This document shows positions 16,631 to 24,931 of a stretch of DNA of 64,000 bases, in pieces. The stretch comes from Acerihabitans sp015654925. Its GTDB lineage: Bacteria > Pseudomonadota > Gammaproteobacteria > Enterobacterales > Enterobacteriaceae. The stretch spans positions 3,720,001 to 3,784,000 of the forward strand of contig NZ_CP178732.1 in the NCBI RefSeq assembly GCF_047324175.1. Reading direction: 5' to 3'. How positions within the stretch are numbered: position 1 is the first letter of the stretch; every line of letters begins with the position of its first letter. The notes below the pieces were generated by a model. It was given only the letters and a program-made list of their open reading frames with translations. It was not told where the DNA came from and made no database searches. A program made the position numbers and the translations under genes.

Positions 16631-18775
16631 TCAAAAATCGTAACCGACGGTCGCCACGATGGAGCGTTCCGCCCCCCAATAGCAATAGCCGATGCCGTAG
16701 CAGGCGGCGACATATTTCCGGTCGGTCAGATTATTGACATTCAACTGCACATACGCCCCCTTCAGTTCAGGGCCCCAGGCCGCCAGGTCCGCGCGCGCCG
16801 ACAGATCCAGCAGCGTTACCGAGGGCACGCGCCGCGTGTTTTCATTATCCGCCCACTGCTTGCCGATATAGCGCACCCCGCCGCCCAGATTGATACCATA
16901 ATCCGCCCGATATTGCGCCCACAGCGACGCCATGTGATCGGGGGTAATATAGGGCGTATTGCCGTTATTGCCGTCGATGGCATCCTTAAAGCGCAAATGG
17001 TTGTAAGTGTACCCGGCGATGCCGGTCAGACGATCGGTAAGCTGGGTGCGGGCTTCCAGCTCTACGCCCCGGGACTGCACTTTACCCGCCGGCTCATAAT
17101 AGCTGCCCTGCACAATGCGGTTGGCCACATTCTTTTGCGTCAGGTCGTAAACCGCGGCGGTATATAGAGAGGATGTGCCCGGCGGCTGGTATTTCAGCCC
17201 CAGTTCATACTGTTCGCTGGTGGTGGGTTTGAGCAGGTTGCCGTCGGCCCCCGACAGCGCCTGGGGGGTAATGGCCTGGCTGTAGCTGGCGTAAGGCGAA
17301 ATGCCGCTGTCAAAGGCATACAGCAGCGAGCCGCGTCCGCTGACATGGTCATCCTGGCGCCGGTAAGTCGTATCGCTATCGAGCAGGGAATTTTTGGCCA
17401 CGATGCGATCGTAGCGACCGGAAACGTCCAAATGCCACTTATCCAGCACCATCTCATCCTGCAGATAGACCCCGCTTTGATAGTAGCGGCGCTTCGCATT
17501 GACCCGGGTGATCCCCGGCTGGGTCAGGGCATAATCCGTGTACAGCTGCGGCCCGCCGCTGACGCCGGTAAACGGATTAAGTTGGGTAGCGTAGGCGCTG
17601 TCGTCCCAAAGATCGTTAGTATATTCATGATATTCCCCACCCAGTACGACCTTGTGCCGTACGGCGCCGGTGGCGAAATCCGCCGCCAGCTGGTTATCGA
17701 TGGCGTAGGCGGCCAGGGAAGAAAATTCACCGCTGTAATAGCGGTTAAGGGCGCTGCGGTCGGTGTTCCAGCCAATCTGGTAAACCTGCTGCTGGTCGAC
17801 ATTGGCATGGGTATAGCTGGCGTTGGAGCGGAAAGACCAGACCTCGTTGAATTGGTGATCAAATTCATAACTGTAGATTTGCTGGCGGCGTTTGAATTCA
17901 TTGCGGCTGCTTTCGCCGTCAAAGAAGCTCCGGCCCAGCTTGGGCCCGCTGCTGGCATACAGGCTGCCGTCCGCCGGCACCGCGCTGTGATAACCCCCCG
18001 AGGGATCTTTTTGCAGATAGGCTCTTAGCAACAGCGAAGTATTTTCATCCGGCTGCCACAGCAGCGACGGCGCGATGGCATACCGCTCCTCGCGCTGGTG
18101 ATCGTACATGGTATCGCTATTGCGGGTGATGCCGGTCAGGCGGAACGCCCATTGGTCGTTAAGGGCATCGGTATAATCGAACGCCGCGCCGGAAGTGGCA
18201 TTATTGCCGGCGAGCAGTTTGACATGCCCTTCGCTGGCGAACTGCGGGCGCTTGGAGGTCATCATGACCAGGCCCCCGGGAATGGTTTGGCCATACAGCG
18301 CCGATGAAGGCCCGCGAATCACATCGATTCGCTCCAAAAACCAGGGGTCGATTTGCAAATTGTTATAACTGCCGCCGTCGCTCATCAGCCGCAGGCCGTC
18401 AAGGAAGGTGTTGGTGGTATCGCCGCCGTGAAAACCGCGCAGGGAAACGGTCTCATAACGCGTGGCCCCGCCGGCGAAATTGGTGAATACCCCGGGGGTA
18501 TAATTCAGGGCGCTATTCACCGTCAATGCGCCCTGATCGTCCATTTGGCGGCGGGTGATCACCGACACGGACTGGCCGGTGGTTATCAGCGGTTTGTCGG
18601 TTTTCGTCGCCCCGCGGCTGGTTTGCGCCATGTACCCCCGGGTCGGGGCGTCGGCAGTATCCGCGGGCCCGGCGGCGGTAACGACCAGGGTATCGTCAGC
18701 GTAGGTGAACAACGGTGCCATAAACGCCAGAGAACAAAGCAGAGTGGAACGCTTTAAGCTAAAAACCCTTCTCAT
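16631..18775 (-). CDS. TonB-dependent siderophore receptor (hydroxamate type, FhuA/FoxA-like)
   Basis: Outer-membrane receptor of 714 residues. A signal peptide ends after TYA near residue 26. A TonB-box-like DDTLVVTA follows at once, then the plug domain (TGQSVSVITRRQMDDQGALTVNSALNYTPGV, SLRGFHGGDTTNTFLDGLR, ERIDVIRGPSSALYGQTIPGGLV) and a 22-strand-type barrel ending in the canonical aromatic SIVATVGYDF. The penultimate CYGIGYCYWGAERS with two cysteines is typical of ferrichrome/ferrioxamine receptors. It is encoded alone, with no siderophore permease beside it. The Fur-like box upstream indicates iron control. Confidence 0.88.
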   Translation of the reverse strand: MRRVFSLKRSTLLCSLAFMAPLFTYADDTLVVTAAGPADTADAPTRGYMAQTSRGATKTDKPLITTGQSVSVITRRQMDDQGALTVNSALNYTPGVFTNFAGGATRYETVSLRGFHGGDTTNTFLDGLRLMSDGGSYNNLQIDPWFLERIDVIRGPSSALYGQTIPGGLVMMTSKRPQFASEGHVKLLAGNNATSGAAFDYTDALNDQWAFRLTGITRNSDTMYDHQREERYAIAPSLLWQPDENTSLLLRAYLQKDPSGGYHSAVPADGSLYASSGPKLGRSFFDGESSRNEFKRRQQIYSYEFDHQFNEVWSFRSNASYTHANVDQQQVYQIGWNTDRSALNRYYSGEFSSLAAYAIDNQLAADFATGAVRHKVVLGGEYHEYTNDLWDDSAYATQLNPFTGVSGGPQLYTDYALTQPGITRVNAKRRYYQSGVYLQDEMVLDKWHLDVSGRYDRIVAKNSLLDSDTTYRRQDDHVSGRGSLLYAFDSGISPYASYSQAITPQALSGADGNLLKPTTSEQYELGLKYQPPGTSSLYTAAVYDLTQKNVANRIVQGSYYEPAGKVQSRGVELEARTQLTDRLTGIAGYTYNHLRFKDAIDGNNGNTPYITPDHMASLWAQYRADYGINLGGGVRYIGKQWADNENTRRVPSVTLLDLSARADLAAWGPELKGAYVQLNVNNLTDRKYVAACYGIGYCYWGAERSIVATVGYDF

Positions 18776-18883
18776 TTTATCTTTCCATTGACCAATAATG
18801 ATAACATCCCACCGCCAGAAAAAACCTCGCCTTGCCAGCGGGGAATGATGGATGAACGGTTACAAATGCTAACAAAGTTGAAA

Positions 18884-18902
18884 CGAAATGAGAATTATTA
18901 TC
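18884..18902. promoter_or_regulatory. Fur box upstream of the siderophore receptor
   Basis: CGAAATGAGAATTATTATC matches the 19-base Fur consensus at about 14 positions, and it lies about 110 bp before the receptor start. A second partial match (ATAATGATAA around 18796-18805) is closer to the ATG. The rest of 18776-19089 shows no gene. Confidence 0.6.
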
Positions 18903-19089
18903 TTTCTTAATTAACACACTAGCGGTGATTTATCGGTAAGATTAACCGGGGATTTTTTGGGGAATAGCGCTGACGGCGCCGTTGGCGGAAGGGATGCGCT
19001 TGCCCGCGAAGGAAGATAGCTGACGCCGGAGGTTGAACTGCCGCCAATCGCCGGACCGGCAACGGCGCTATCGCCGGGACGAATGGCGC

Positions 19090-19380
19090 CTAATCAATAT
19101 TCCGCCCTGCGTTACGGGCGCCGGAGAGTTTACGGGCGCTATGTAATTGCAGCACCGCGACGGCAAAATCGTCATCGATGGTGTAGAAATAGCATTCCGG
19201 CACATCAAGGATTTTGGCGAATGCGCAGCAGGTTTCGAAGTTGGGACGGTAAATCCCATTTTCATACTGACTGATTCTGGAACGGGCGGTGGACTCATCG
19301 ATACCTGCCATGACCGCCAGTTTCTCCTGTGTCAGTTTAGCCCGATGCCGGGCCTCTTTCAGGCGTTTTGGAATCATCAT
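19090..19380 (-). CDS. Small XRE-family transcriptional regulator
   Basis: 96 residues. The N-terminal helix-turn-helix spans about residues 4-60 (KRLKEARHRAKLTQEKLAVMAGI, then SRISQYENGIYRPNFETCCAFAKILDVPECYFYT), the classic HTH_3 fold with the SQYE/NG contact segment. A short tail follows, with no second recognised domain. There are two in-frame ATGs at the start; neither has a clear ribosome-binding site. It is probably autoregulated through the inverted repeats just upstream. It resembles both chromosomal stress regulators and prophage-type repressors, but no prophage genes are nearby. Confidence 0.8.
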   Translation of the reverse strand: MMIPKRLKEARHRAKLTQEKLAVMAGIDESTARSRISQYENGIYRPNFETCCAFAKILDVPECYFYTIDDDFAVAVLQLHSARKLSGARNAGRNID

Positions 19381-19435
19381 AATATATAAGTAATGTTAAC
19401 TTGATTATCTGTTTAGCATCACTTAACATCACGGT

Positions 19436-19454
19436 TGTTTAGAATTGCTAAACA
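19436..19454. promoter_or_regulatory. Inverted repeat, probable operator of the XRE regulator
   Basis: TGTTTAG-N5-CTAAACA is a perfect 7-bp inverted repeat 56-74 bp upstream of the regulator start. A related TGTTTAG copy is at 19410-19416, followed by TTAACA, and GTTAAC occurs at 19395. Clustered copies are usual for autoregulation. Confidence 0.5.
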
Positions 19455-19849
19455 CAGAAAAGAACAGTATCGACATCAGGGTTAGGGCCGGCATTTGCTG
19501 GCCCGATTTGGTTGCCTGCGTAATGTCATCATAACCAAGGCAAATTTTTCAGCTCCCGCGCATATTTCTCCAAATTTAAGAATTTTACCCACCATTTCCG
19601 CTCATTTCACGGCAAGGTGTCGTTTGATGGTTTTAGCCCATGGCGGGTTAACGCCTTATCAACCTGTCTATCCTGCGTACGTATTTCGCTCCCCCTCCCC
19701 CGCTGCCTGCGCCAAAAAAAAAGCACAAAAAATCCACGGCCGGCACGCCTTTTTAAAGGCAAACACCGCACTTGGTAATTTTGAACGGCCCGTCACAATG
19801 ACCGGCGCCGATGGGGGCCATGATCGGATCGAAAACAAAGGAGGCGACG
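19455..19849. other. Gene-free stretch before the small membrane peptide
   Basis: 395 bp with no recognisable gene. The one open frame (19495-19860) has atypical composition, no ribosome-binding site and no family resemblance. Confidence 0.35.
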
Positions 19850-19927
19850 ATGTATATTGAAGATATCGAAGTCATAACGGCGATTGCGGTAATCATGATT
19901 GTATTGTTTTGGAACCTCACCGCCTGA
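19850..19927 (+). CDS. Predicted 25-residue single-helix membrane peptide
   Basis: A 25-codon frame preceded by an excellent Shine-Dalgarno sequence (AAAGGAGG, seven bases from the ATG). The peptide starts with an acidic MYIEDIE and continues as one hydrophobic helix (VITAIAVIMIVLFW) before ending NLTA. That is the layout of enterobacterial small inner-membrane proteins. I do not recognise the family. The support is the strong ribosome-binding site, the transmembrane pattern and a location with no competing gene. Confidence 0.5.
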   Translation: MYIEDIEVITAIAVIMIVLFWNLTA

Positions 19928-20123
19928 CGGCAATATTTGTGCCTTTATTATTTCAAAACATTGTTTTATTAAATCTATAAAATACGACAAAAATTTTGAA
20001 ATACATGATAACGATCACAGTTAGCCCGCCCATGTATCCGTTAGGATTGCCGCTCTTATGCCAGGGGCGGCGTGATACTCTTGATTTGCCCTGGCAATAA
20101 TCCTGTCCGGAGAAGGGCTTATA

Positions 20124-20561
20124 ATGAAAAAGATTTTGGGTGCGGCACTATTTTCGTTGTTGATGAGCGGTACATGTTTTGCGCAAAGCGCGGATACCAC
20201 GGCGGTGACCAAGGCGGTGGAAACCATGCGCCAGGCGATGGTCAGCGCCAAAAAAGCTGATTTGGAAAAAGTCGGGGCGCCGACCCTGAGTTATGGTCAT
20301 TCCAGCGGCAAAATTCAAAATAACGCGGAATTCGTTGATGCCATCGTAACCGGGCAATCGCAGTTCAAAACCCTGGATCTTAAAGACCAGACCGTGCAGG
20401 TTGACGGCGATGTAGCCATCGTGCGCCATATTTTGCAGGCCAAGACCAACGACGGCGGCAAACCGGGCGAAGTGAAAATCGGCGTCATGCAGGTATGGCA
20501 GAAGAATGCCTCGGGCGCCTGGAAACTGTTAGCGCGCCAGGCCTATACATTGCCTAAATAA
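20124..20561 (+). CDS. Secreted NTF2-like (DUF4440/SnoaL-type) protein
   Basis: 145 residues with a clear signal peptide (MKKILGAALFSLLMSGTCFA, cut before QSADTTA). The mature domain has the cone-shaped NTF2 pattern: helix VTKAVETMRQAMVSAKKADLEKVGAPTLSYGHSSG, a NAEFVDAI helix, then strands VQVDGDVAIVRHILQ, VKIGVMQVWQKN and WKLLARQAYTLP. Such proteins bind small molecules or are catalytically inert; no function is assigned. AGAAGGG precedes the ATG. It appears monocistronic. Confidence 0.8.
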   Translation: MKKILGAALFSLLMSGTCFAQSADTTAVTKAVETMRQAMVSAKKADLEKVGAPTLSYGHSSGKIQNNAEFVDAIVTGQSQFKTLDLKDQTVQVDGDVAIVRHILQAKTNDGGKPGEVKIGVMQVWQKNASGAWKLLARQAYTLPK

Positions 20562-20942
20562 GTATCAGCCGCGGCGGCTCGAAGGGATAAGGGCCGCTTC
20601 GCTCCCGCCGTCCCGGTCCCATGCCAGAAAAATAATGTAACTTTTTGTCAACAAAAACGCGCTCATACACCACGCGCCCCTTGCCTACCCCCCATTTTTC
20701 ACTATTAATATCAATAAATTAAATGCTTTTTTGGCTTTCACCCGACGCTAAACTTCGTTTTCCCCGCGCTACCGGCCGGCCTGGCTGGCGCACGCTTGTC
20801 ACATTACGGTAATGATCTCTCGCGCCGGCCCGGATTAATTGCTATATAGATAGTTATCATGAAGAGCTTACCGGAAGACTGCCTTGAAACGCTGCTGCTT
20901 TAACCGGGGGTTTTTCCCTTATTGTCTGCTGGAAGGGGAAGG
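20562..20942. other. Intergenic region upstream of opgB
   Basis: 381 bp, with GC-rich segments flanking an AT-rich core (about 20640-20740). It should contain the opgB promoter, but I could not pin down a specific element. Confidence 0.35.
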
Positions 20943-22820
20943 ATGCCTGTGGAAACATTATCGCTAGGATTATTTTTAGCGTCCGTTATTGTCTATTCAG
21001 CCAAAGCTAAAAAGAATAGATACTTATTTGCTTTGGTGCTGTTTTGTTTAGGCATCTATATCCTGCTTAATTTAATCCGGGTGGCCAGCAATTATTTTAC
21101 CGGAGCCGGCATTAACGATTCGGTGCTTTATACCGTCACCAGCAGCCTGACCGGAGCGGGCTTGGGTAAATATATCCTGCCGTTTGCCGGTTTCCTGCTG
21201 GCGTCCCTGCTGGTGTTCGCCCTGATGTCATGGCTATTGTTATTACGTAAATCCGGCGGCGGTCAAACCGCATACAGCTTATTGGCCTTATTGCTGGCCG
21301 CCGCCGCCGTGATTGCCACCCCGGCCAGCAAGGAAATTACCGGCCTGGTTAAATCCCAATTGGCAAACGGCGATACGGACTTCAATACCTATTATAAAAC
21401 CCCTAATAAATTATTAGCCGGCAACCGGCCCAATCTTATTTATATCTATGCGGAAAGCCTTGAGAGAACCTATTTTGATCAGGATACTTTTGCCGGTTTA
21501 ACCACCGAGCTTAACGGCCAGAAAAACGATTCGATTGATTTTAGCAATACCGCCCAGCTGCCAGGCACCGGTTATACCATTGCCGGAATGGTAGCGTCGC
21601 AATGCGGCATTCCATTATTTGCGCCGTTTGATGGCAATGCCTCCAGTTCATTGTCCACCTTTTATCCCCACGATATTTGCCTCGGCGATATCCTGCGCGC
21701 CTCCGGTTATGATAACTATTTTTATCAGGGGGCCGACCTGGCCTTTGCGGGTAAGGGCCTGTTTCTTAAGTCCCATGGTTTCGATCATATCTATGGATTG
21801 CAGGAGTTGCAGGCAATGGTCAAGGACCCCGGCTACCGCAACGAGTGGGGCTGGTACGACGATACCGTGCTGGATCTGGTCTATGATAAGTTCCTTGAGT
21901 TGTCGCAAAACAACCAGCGTTTTGCTTTATTTGCGCTAACGGTGGATACCCATCATCCCGACGGCTATATTTCGCAGTCGTGCGTCAACCGGTCTTATCA
22001 GTATGGCAATGAGGAAAACCGGTCCTTAAGCGCCGTGGCCTGTAGCCAGGAGCATATCGCGCGATTAATCAAAAGAATTAAAGAATCCGGCTATTTTAAA
22101 AATACGGTCATCGTAGTGTCTTCCGATCATTTGGCCATGAACAATACCGCCTATGATATTTTAAACCAGCACGACCGGAAAGATTTGTTTTTTATTATTC
22201 GCGGCGATCGGGATGAACGGCAGGTCAGCAATGTTAAGAGAAGCACGCTGGATAATGGCGCCACCGTGTTGGATGTATTAGGCGGTGATAATTATATCGG
22301 TTTAGGCCGCAGCAGCTTATCCGCCACCTCATTATCGACCTATTTTTTAAATATCGACGACAAAATAACCGCCTGGATACCGGACGTGATACGGCAGTGG
22401 GATTTCCCCACAAAAATAAAAAAATACAAAATAGATGTTAATAATAAAACCATCGGCTTTTCTGGCGTTAAATTCAAGATTCCGCTGATTTTAAAAATTG
22501 ACCATAACAATATCGAACCCATGTTTGATGTGTATTTATCCACGCCGCTAAAACAGCAGTTGGCCAAGCTCAATGCCAAAGACCGATTTTTATGGATAGA
22601 TGACTGTAATAAAATGGCCGATGTGTGGGATGCCTCGCTCAGCCAGGCGTCAAATTACTGCGTCGCCGTCGGTAACCTGAGCACCCGTCCGCAAATCGTT
22701 AAAATAGACGGCGATGTCTACCGGGGTAAGGTCTCGTTTAAAAAATTACCCCAGGGGGACGATGCCCAGTTCCAGCAAACCGTCGGCCGGCTAAATTTAA
22801 CCGATCCCCAGACCAATTAG
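20943..22820 (+). CDS. opgB: Phosphoglycerol transferase for osmoregulated periplasmic glucans, C-terminally short OpgB
   Basis: Inner-membrane enzyme that moves phosphoglycerol from phosphatidylglycerol to periplasmic glucans. The N-terminus has four membrane helices (LGLFLASVIVYS onward), with SNYFTGAGINDSVLYT between them. The alkaline-phosphatase/sulfatase-type domain follows, with IYAESLERTYFD (catalytic Thr region), QLPGTGYTIAGMVASQCGIPLFAPFDGNAS, VDTHHPDGYIS and VVSSDHLAMNNTA. These blocks match E. coli OpgB, but the protein is 625 residues against about 763, so the C-terminal periplasmic region of roughly 130 residues is missing. The ATG has GGAAGGGG upstream. Codon use is visibly more AT-rich than in the neighbours. 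Confidence 0.88.
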   Translation: MPVETLSLGLFLASVIVYSAKAKKNRYLFALVLFCLGIYILLNLIRVASNYFTGAGINDSVLYTVTSSLTGAGLGKYILPFAGFLLASLLVFALMSWLLLLRKSGGGQTAYSLLALLLAAAAVIATPASKEITGLVKSQLANGDTDFNTYYKTPNKLLAGNRPNLIYIYAESLERTYFDQDTFAGLTTELNGQKNDSIDFSNTAQLPGTGYTIAGMVASQCGIPLFAPFDGNASSSLSTFYPHDICLGDILRASGYDNYFYQGADLAFAGKGLFLKSHGFDHIYGLQELQAMVKDPGYRNEWGWYDDTVLDLVYDKFLELSQNNQRFALFALTVDTHHPDGYISQSCVNRSYQYGNEENRSLSAVACSQEHIARLIKRIKESGYFKNTVIVVSSDHLAMNNTAYDILNQHDRKDLFFIIRGDRDERQVSNVKRSTLDNGATVLDVLGGDNYIGLGRSSLSATSLSTYFLNIDDKITAWIPDVIRQWDFPTKIKKYKIDVNNKTIGFSGVKFKIPLILKIDHNNIEPMFDVYLSTPLKQQLAKLNAKDRFLWIDDCNKMADVWDASLSQASNYCVAVGNLSTRPQIVKIDGDVYRGKVSFKKLPQGDDAQFQQTVGRLNLTDPQTN

Positions 22821-22830
22821 CCGCGGGACA

Positions 22831-22854
22831 CCGGCCGGCGATATTACCGGCCGG
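22831..22854. terminator. Hairpin between opgB and hypB
   Basis: Two copies of the self-complementary CCGGCCGG (22831-22838 and 22847-22854) can pair around an 8-base loop, between the opgB stop and the convergent hypB stop. The second arm overlaps the last hypB codons. No T-run follows. Confidence 0.45.
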
Positions 22855-23599
22855 CCAGCGGCGCGGCCAGCCAGTCCAGCCACTGCTCCATGCCCTGCCC
22901 GGTTTTGGCCGACAGCGCCAGCACCTCGCCCCGGTTGCCCAGCCGGTTGATATGCTCGCGCACCCGGCGGGGTGAAAAATCATCAAAATAGGGCAGCAGA
23001 TCGATTTTGGTCATCAGCACCTTATTTGCCATACGGAACATAACCGGATATTTTTCCGGTTTATCATCCCCTTCCGGCACCGATAGCAGCACCACGTCAT
23101 AGCCTTGCCCGAGGGCAAAACTGGCGGGGCACACCAGATTGCCGACATTCTCGATAAACAGAATATCCAGCGGTTCATCCGGCAATTGCTTATACGCCGC
23201 ATCAATCATGCGCGCATCCAGGTGGCATGCCATGCCGGTGGTAATCTGTACGACCGGTACGCCCTTGCGGCGCAGGCGCACGGCGTCGTTTTCGGTTTCC
23301 AGGTCGCCTTCTATCACGCCGATGCGCAGCCCGCGCGCCGCCAGCGCCTCGATAGTCGCCTCCAGCAGCGCGGTTTTGCCGCTGCCGGGAGAGGACATCA
23401 GGTTAAACACCACCGTGCCGCGCGCGGCAAACAGTTCGGCATTGGCCGCCGCTTGCCGGTCGTTTTCCTGCAGCAGGTTTTGCAATACCTTGACGGTATG
23501 CGGCAACGCCGGTTTTAGCGGCCTAATGGAGCGGATGGCCCCCCGTTTCAACAGCAGGCGAGCCCCGGTGGTGATATTGCAGCCGCAATTATTACACAT
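22844..23599 (-). CDS. hypB: Hydrogenase nickel-incorporation GTPase HypB
   Basis: Last gene of the minus-strand CO operon. This GTPase loads nickel into NiFe hydrogenases with HypA. 251 residues. The N-terminal MCNNCGC is the high-affinity nickel motif of E. coli-type HypB. Walker A is GSPGSGKTALLEA, then EGDLETENDAVRLR, the metal-site segment TTGMACHLDARM, ENVGNLVCPASF and the guanine-specificity TKID. There is no His-rich stretch, so it is a delivery protein rather than a nickel store. It lies 22 bp after the CooJ-like gene, which links hydrogenase maturation to CO metabolism here. Confidence 0.95.
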   Translation of the reverse strand: MCNNCGCNITTGARLLLKRGAIRSIRPLKPALPHTVKVLQNLLQENDRQAAANAELFAARGTVVFNLMSSPGSGKTALLEATIEALAARGLRIGVIEGDLETENDAVRLRRKGVPVVQITTGMACHLDARMIDAAYKQLPDEPLDILFIENVGNLVCPASFALGQGYDVVLLSVPEGDDKPEKYPVMFRMANKVLMTKIDLLPYFDDFSPRRVREHINRLGNRGEVLALSAKTGQGMEQWLDWLAAPLAGR

Positions 23600-23621
23600 A
23601 ATTTACCTTCGTTTCGCGCGG

Positions 23622-23849
23622 CTAGCGGTGCGTCGCCGGGATAGCCAGGGTGGCGATCACCGTTTGCAAGGCGGCGCTCACGTCGTCCATGCGCGCGATA
23701 GCCTGGGCGAACGTCCGGGTGGTTTCGGTTTCCCCCTGCTGTTCCAGGGCGTCAAGATAGGTTTGCATAACGGCGATATGCTCCTGGTTGTGTTCCAGCC
23801 AATGGGGCAGCAATACGTTTATTTTCTCGGTTAGGGTGTGGTCTGGCAT
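23622..23849 (-). CDS. Small His-motif protein in the CooJ position (lacks His-rich tail)
   Basis: 75 residues between cooT and hypB. It is helical, with MPDHTLTEKINVLLPHW at the start and HWLEHNQEHI placing histidines 16, 20 and 24 four residues apart on one helix face, a likely metal site. CooJ of Rhodospirillum rubrum occupies the same place after cooT and is longer, with a His-rich C-terminus for nickel storage; no such tail exists here. I therefore call it CooJ-like by position and the N-terminal motif only. AGGA lies nine bases before the ATG. Confidence 0.6.
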   Translation of the reverse strand: MPDHTLTEKINVLLPHWLEHNQEHIAVMQTYLDALEQQGETETTRTFAQAIARMDDVSAALQTVIATLAIPATHR

Positions 23850-23870
23850 TAGAGAGTCCTCTTAGGGTTC

Positions 23871-24071
23871 TTACGCCGGCGCCAGCTGCTCTACTACGAC
23901 GAGGCTGCGCAGGCAATCAATCTCGGTAACCTGAAAACCGATCAGGTCCCTGGGGGGGGCGAACAGGCTTGACAGGGTAATTTTGCCGGGCATAACCGCC
24001 ATATGGGTTACCTCGGATACCCTCTCCTCCTGTTTATCGATAAATACCAACCTGACGTTTAGCTGGCACAT
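23871..24071 (-). CDS. cooT: CooT nickel-binding accessory protein of CO dehydrogenase
   Basis: 66 residues, the size of R. rubrum CooT. It starts Met-Cys, and Cys2 is the residue reported to bind nickel in CooT dimers. The remainder (VRLVFIDKQEERVSEVTHMAV, TLSSLFAPPRDLIGFQVTEIDCLRS, LVVVEQL) fits the small beta-barrel CooT pattern. GGGAG lies six bases before the ATG. It follows cooC by 36 bp, as in the R. rubrum cooFSCTJ order. It supports nickel delivery to CooS. Confidence 0.8.
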   Translation of the reverse strand: MCQLNVRLVFIDKQEERVSEVTHMAVMPGKITLSSLFAPPRDLIGFQVTEIDCLRSLVVVEQLAPA

Positions 24072-24107
24072 GGCATGCTCCCGCGGAGTTTCCCGCCGTC
24101 TACGTGA

Positions 24108-24896
24108 TTACACATCGAATGTTCCGTCCGCATAGGCGATCAGCCGCGCCTTGATGCCTTCCATTTCGGCCATGAAAGCGCCGCCGATATCATAAGGCGC
24201 GGCCCCGGTGCGATCCGCATCGCCAATCGCCTGGTTGAGCGACAAATAGCCCAATATTTTTTGTTCCGGCAGCGCGGCGCGCAGGAAGTCGAGATCGGCG
24301 GCGGATTTCATTTTGCTGCCGACATACGCCACCTGGCGAATACCGATATCCGCCGCCAGCTTTTCTATTTGCCGCGTGGTCTGTACGCTGCGCTGCCCGG
24401 GTTCCACCACCACAATCAGCACGTCCACCCCTTCGGCGGTGGATCTGCCGAGATGCTCGATGCCGGCTTCCATATCCATAATCACCAGATCGCGGCGCTC
24501 CAGCAGCAGATGTTTCATCAGGCTGCGCAGCAGGGTATGTTCGGGACAGACGCAGCCGGTGCCGCCATGCTCCACGGTGCCCATCAGCAGTAGACGCACT
24601 CCGGCGTGTTCCACGCTGAAGGCCTCGGGCAAATCGTCCACTTTGGGATTGAGAATAAATAGGCCGCCGTAGCCGCTATCGTGGCCCGTGCGCTCTTTTG
24701 CCAGGGTTTTCATCTGCGAAAAGGGCTGCAAACCGGCATAGCGTGGCGCAGGGATGCCCAGGGCCGACGCCAGATTGGCGTCGGGGTCCGCGTCGATGGC
24801 CAGAACCTTGTGCCCGTCATGGGCAAAGGACCGGGCCAGCAAACCGGCCAGGGTGGTTTTGCCCACGCCGCCTTTTCCCGCTATTGCAATTTTCAT
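24108..24896 (-). CDS. cooC: CO dehydrogenase nickel-insertion ATPase
   Basis: MinD/ParA-type ATPase that matures the CooS C-cluster. From the chosen ATG it is 262 residues, about the 263 of R. rubrum CooC. The deviant Walker A GKGGVGKTTLAGLLAR is at residues 7-22, DADPDANLASALG follows, and Cys-Val-Cys in GTGCVCPEHTLL is the dimer-interface nickel site of CooC proteins. MDMEAGIEHLGRSTAEGVD provides switch II. The frame runs 13 codons further upstream, but GAGG is correctly spaced only for the ATG at 24896. It begins 35 bp after the cooS stop. Confidence 0.93.
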   Translation of the reverse strand: MKIAIAGKGGVGKTTLAGLLARSFAHDGHKVLAIDADPDANLASALGIPAPRYAGLQPFSQMKTLAKERTGHDSGYGGLFILNPKVDDLPEAFSVEHAGVRLLLMGTVEHGGTGCVCPEHTLLRSLMKHLLLERRDLVIMDMEAGIEHLGRSTAEGVDVLIVVVEPGQRSVQTTRQIEKLAADIGIRQVAYVGSKMKSAADLDFLRAALPEQKILGYLSLNQAIGDADRTGAAPYDIGGAFMAEMEGIKARLIAYADGTFDV

Positions 24897-24931
24897 CATC
24901 ACCTCTTGTTTTACCGCCTTGGCCGCGCAGC

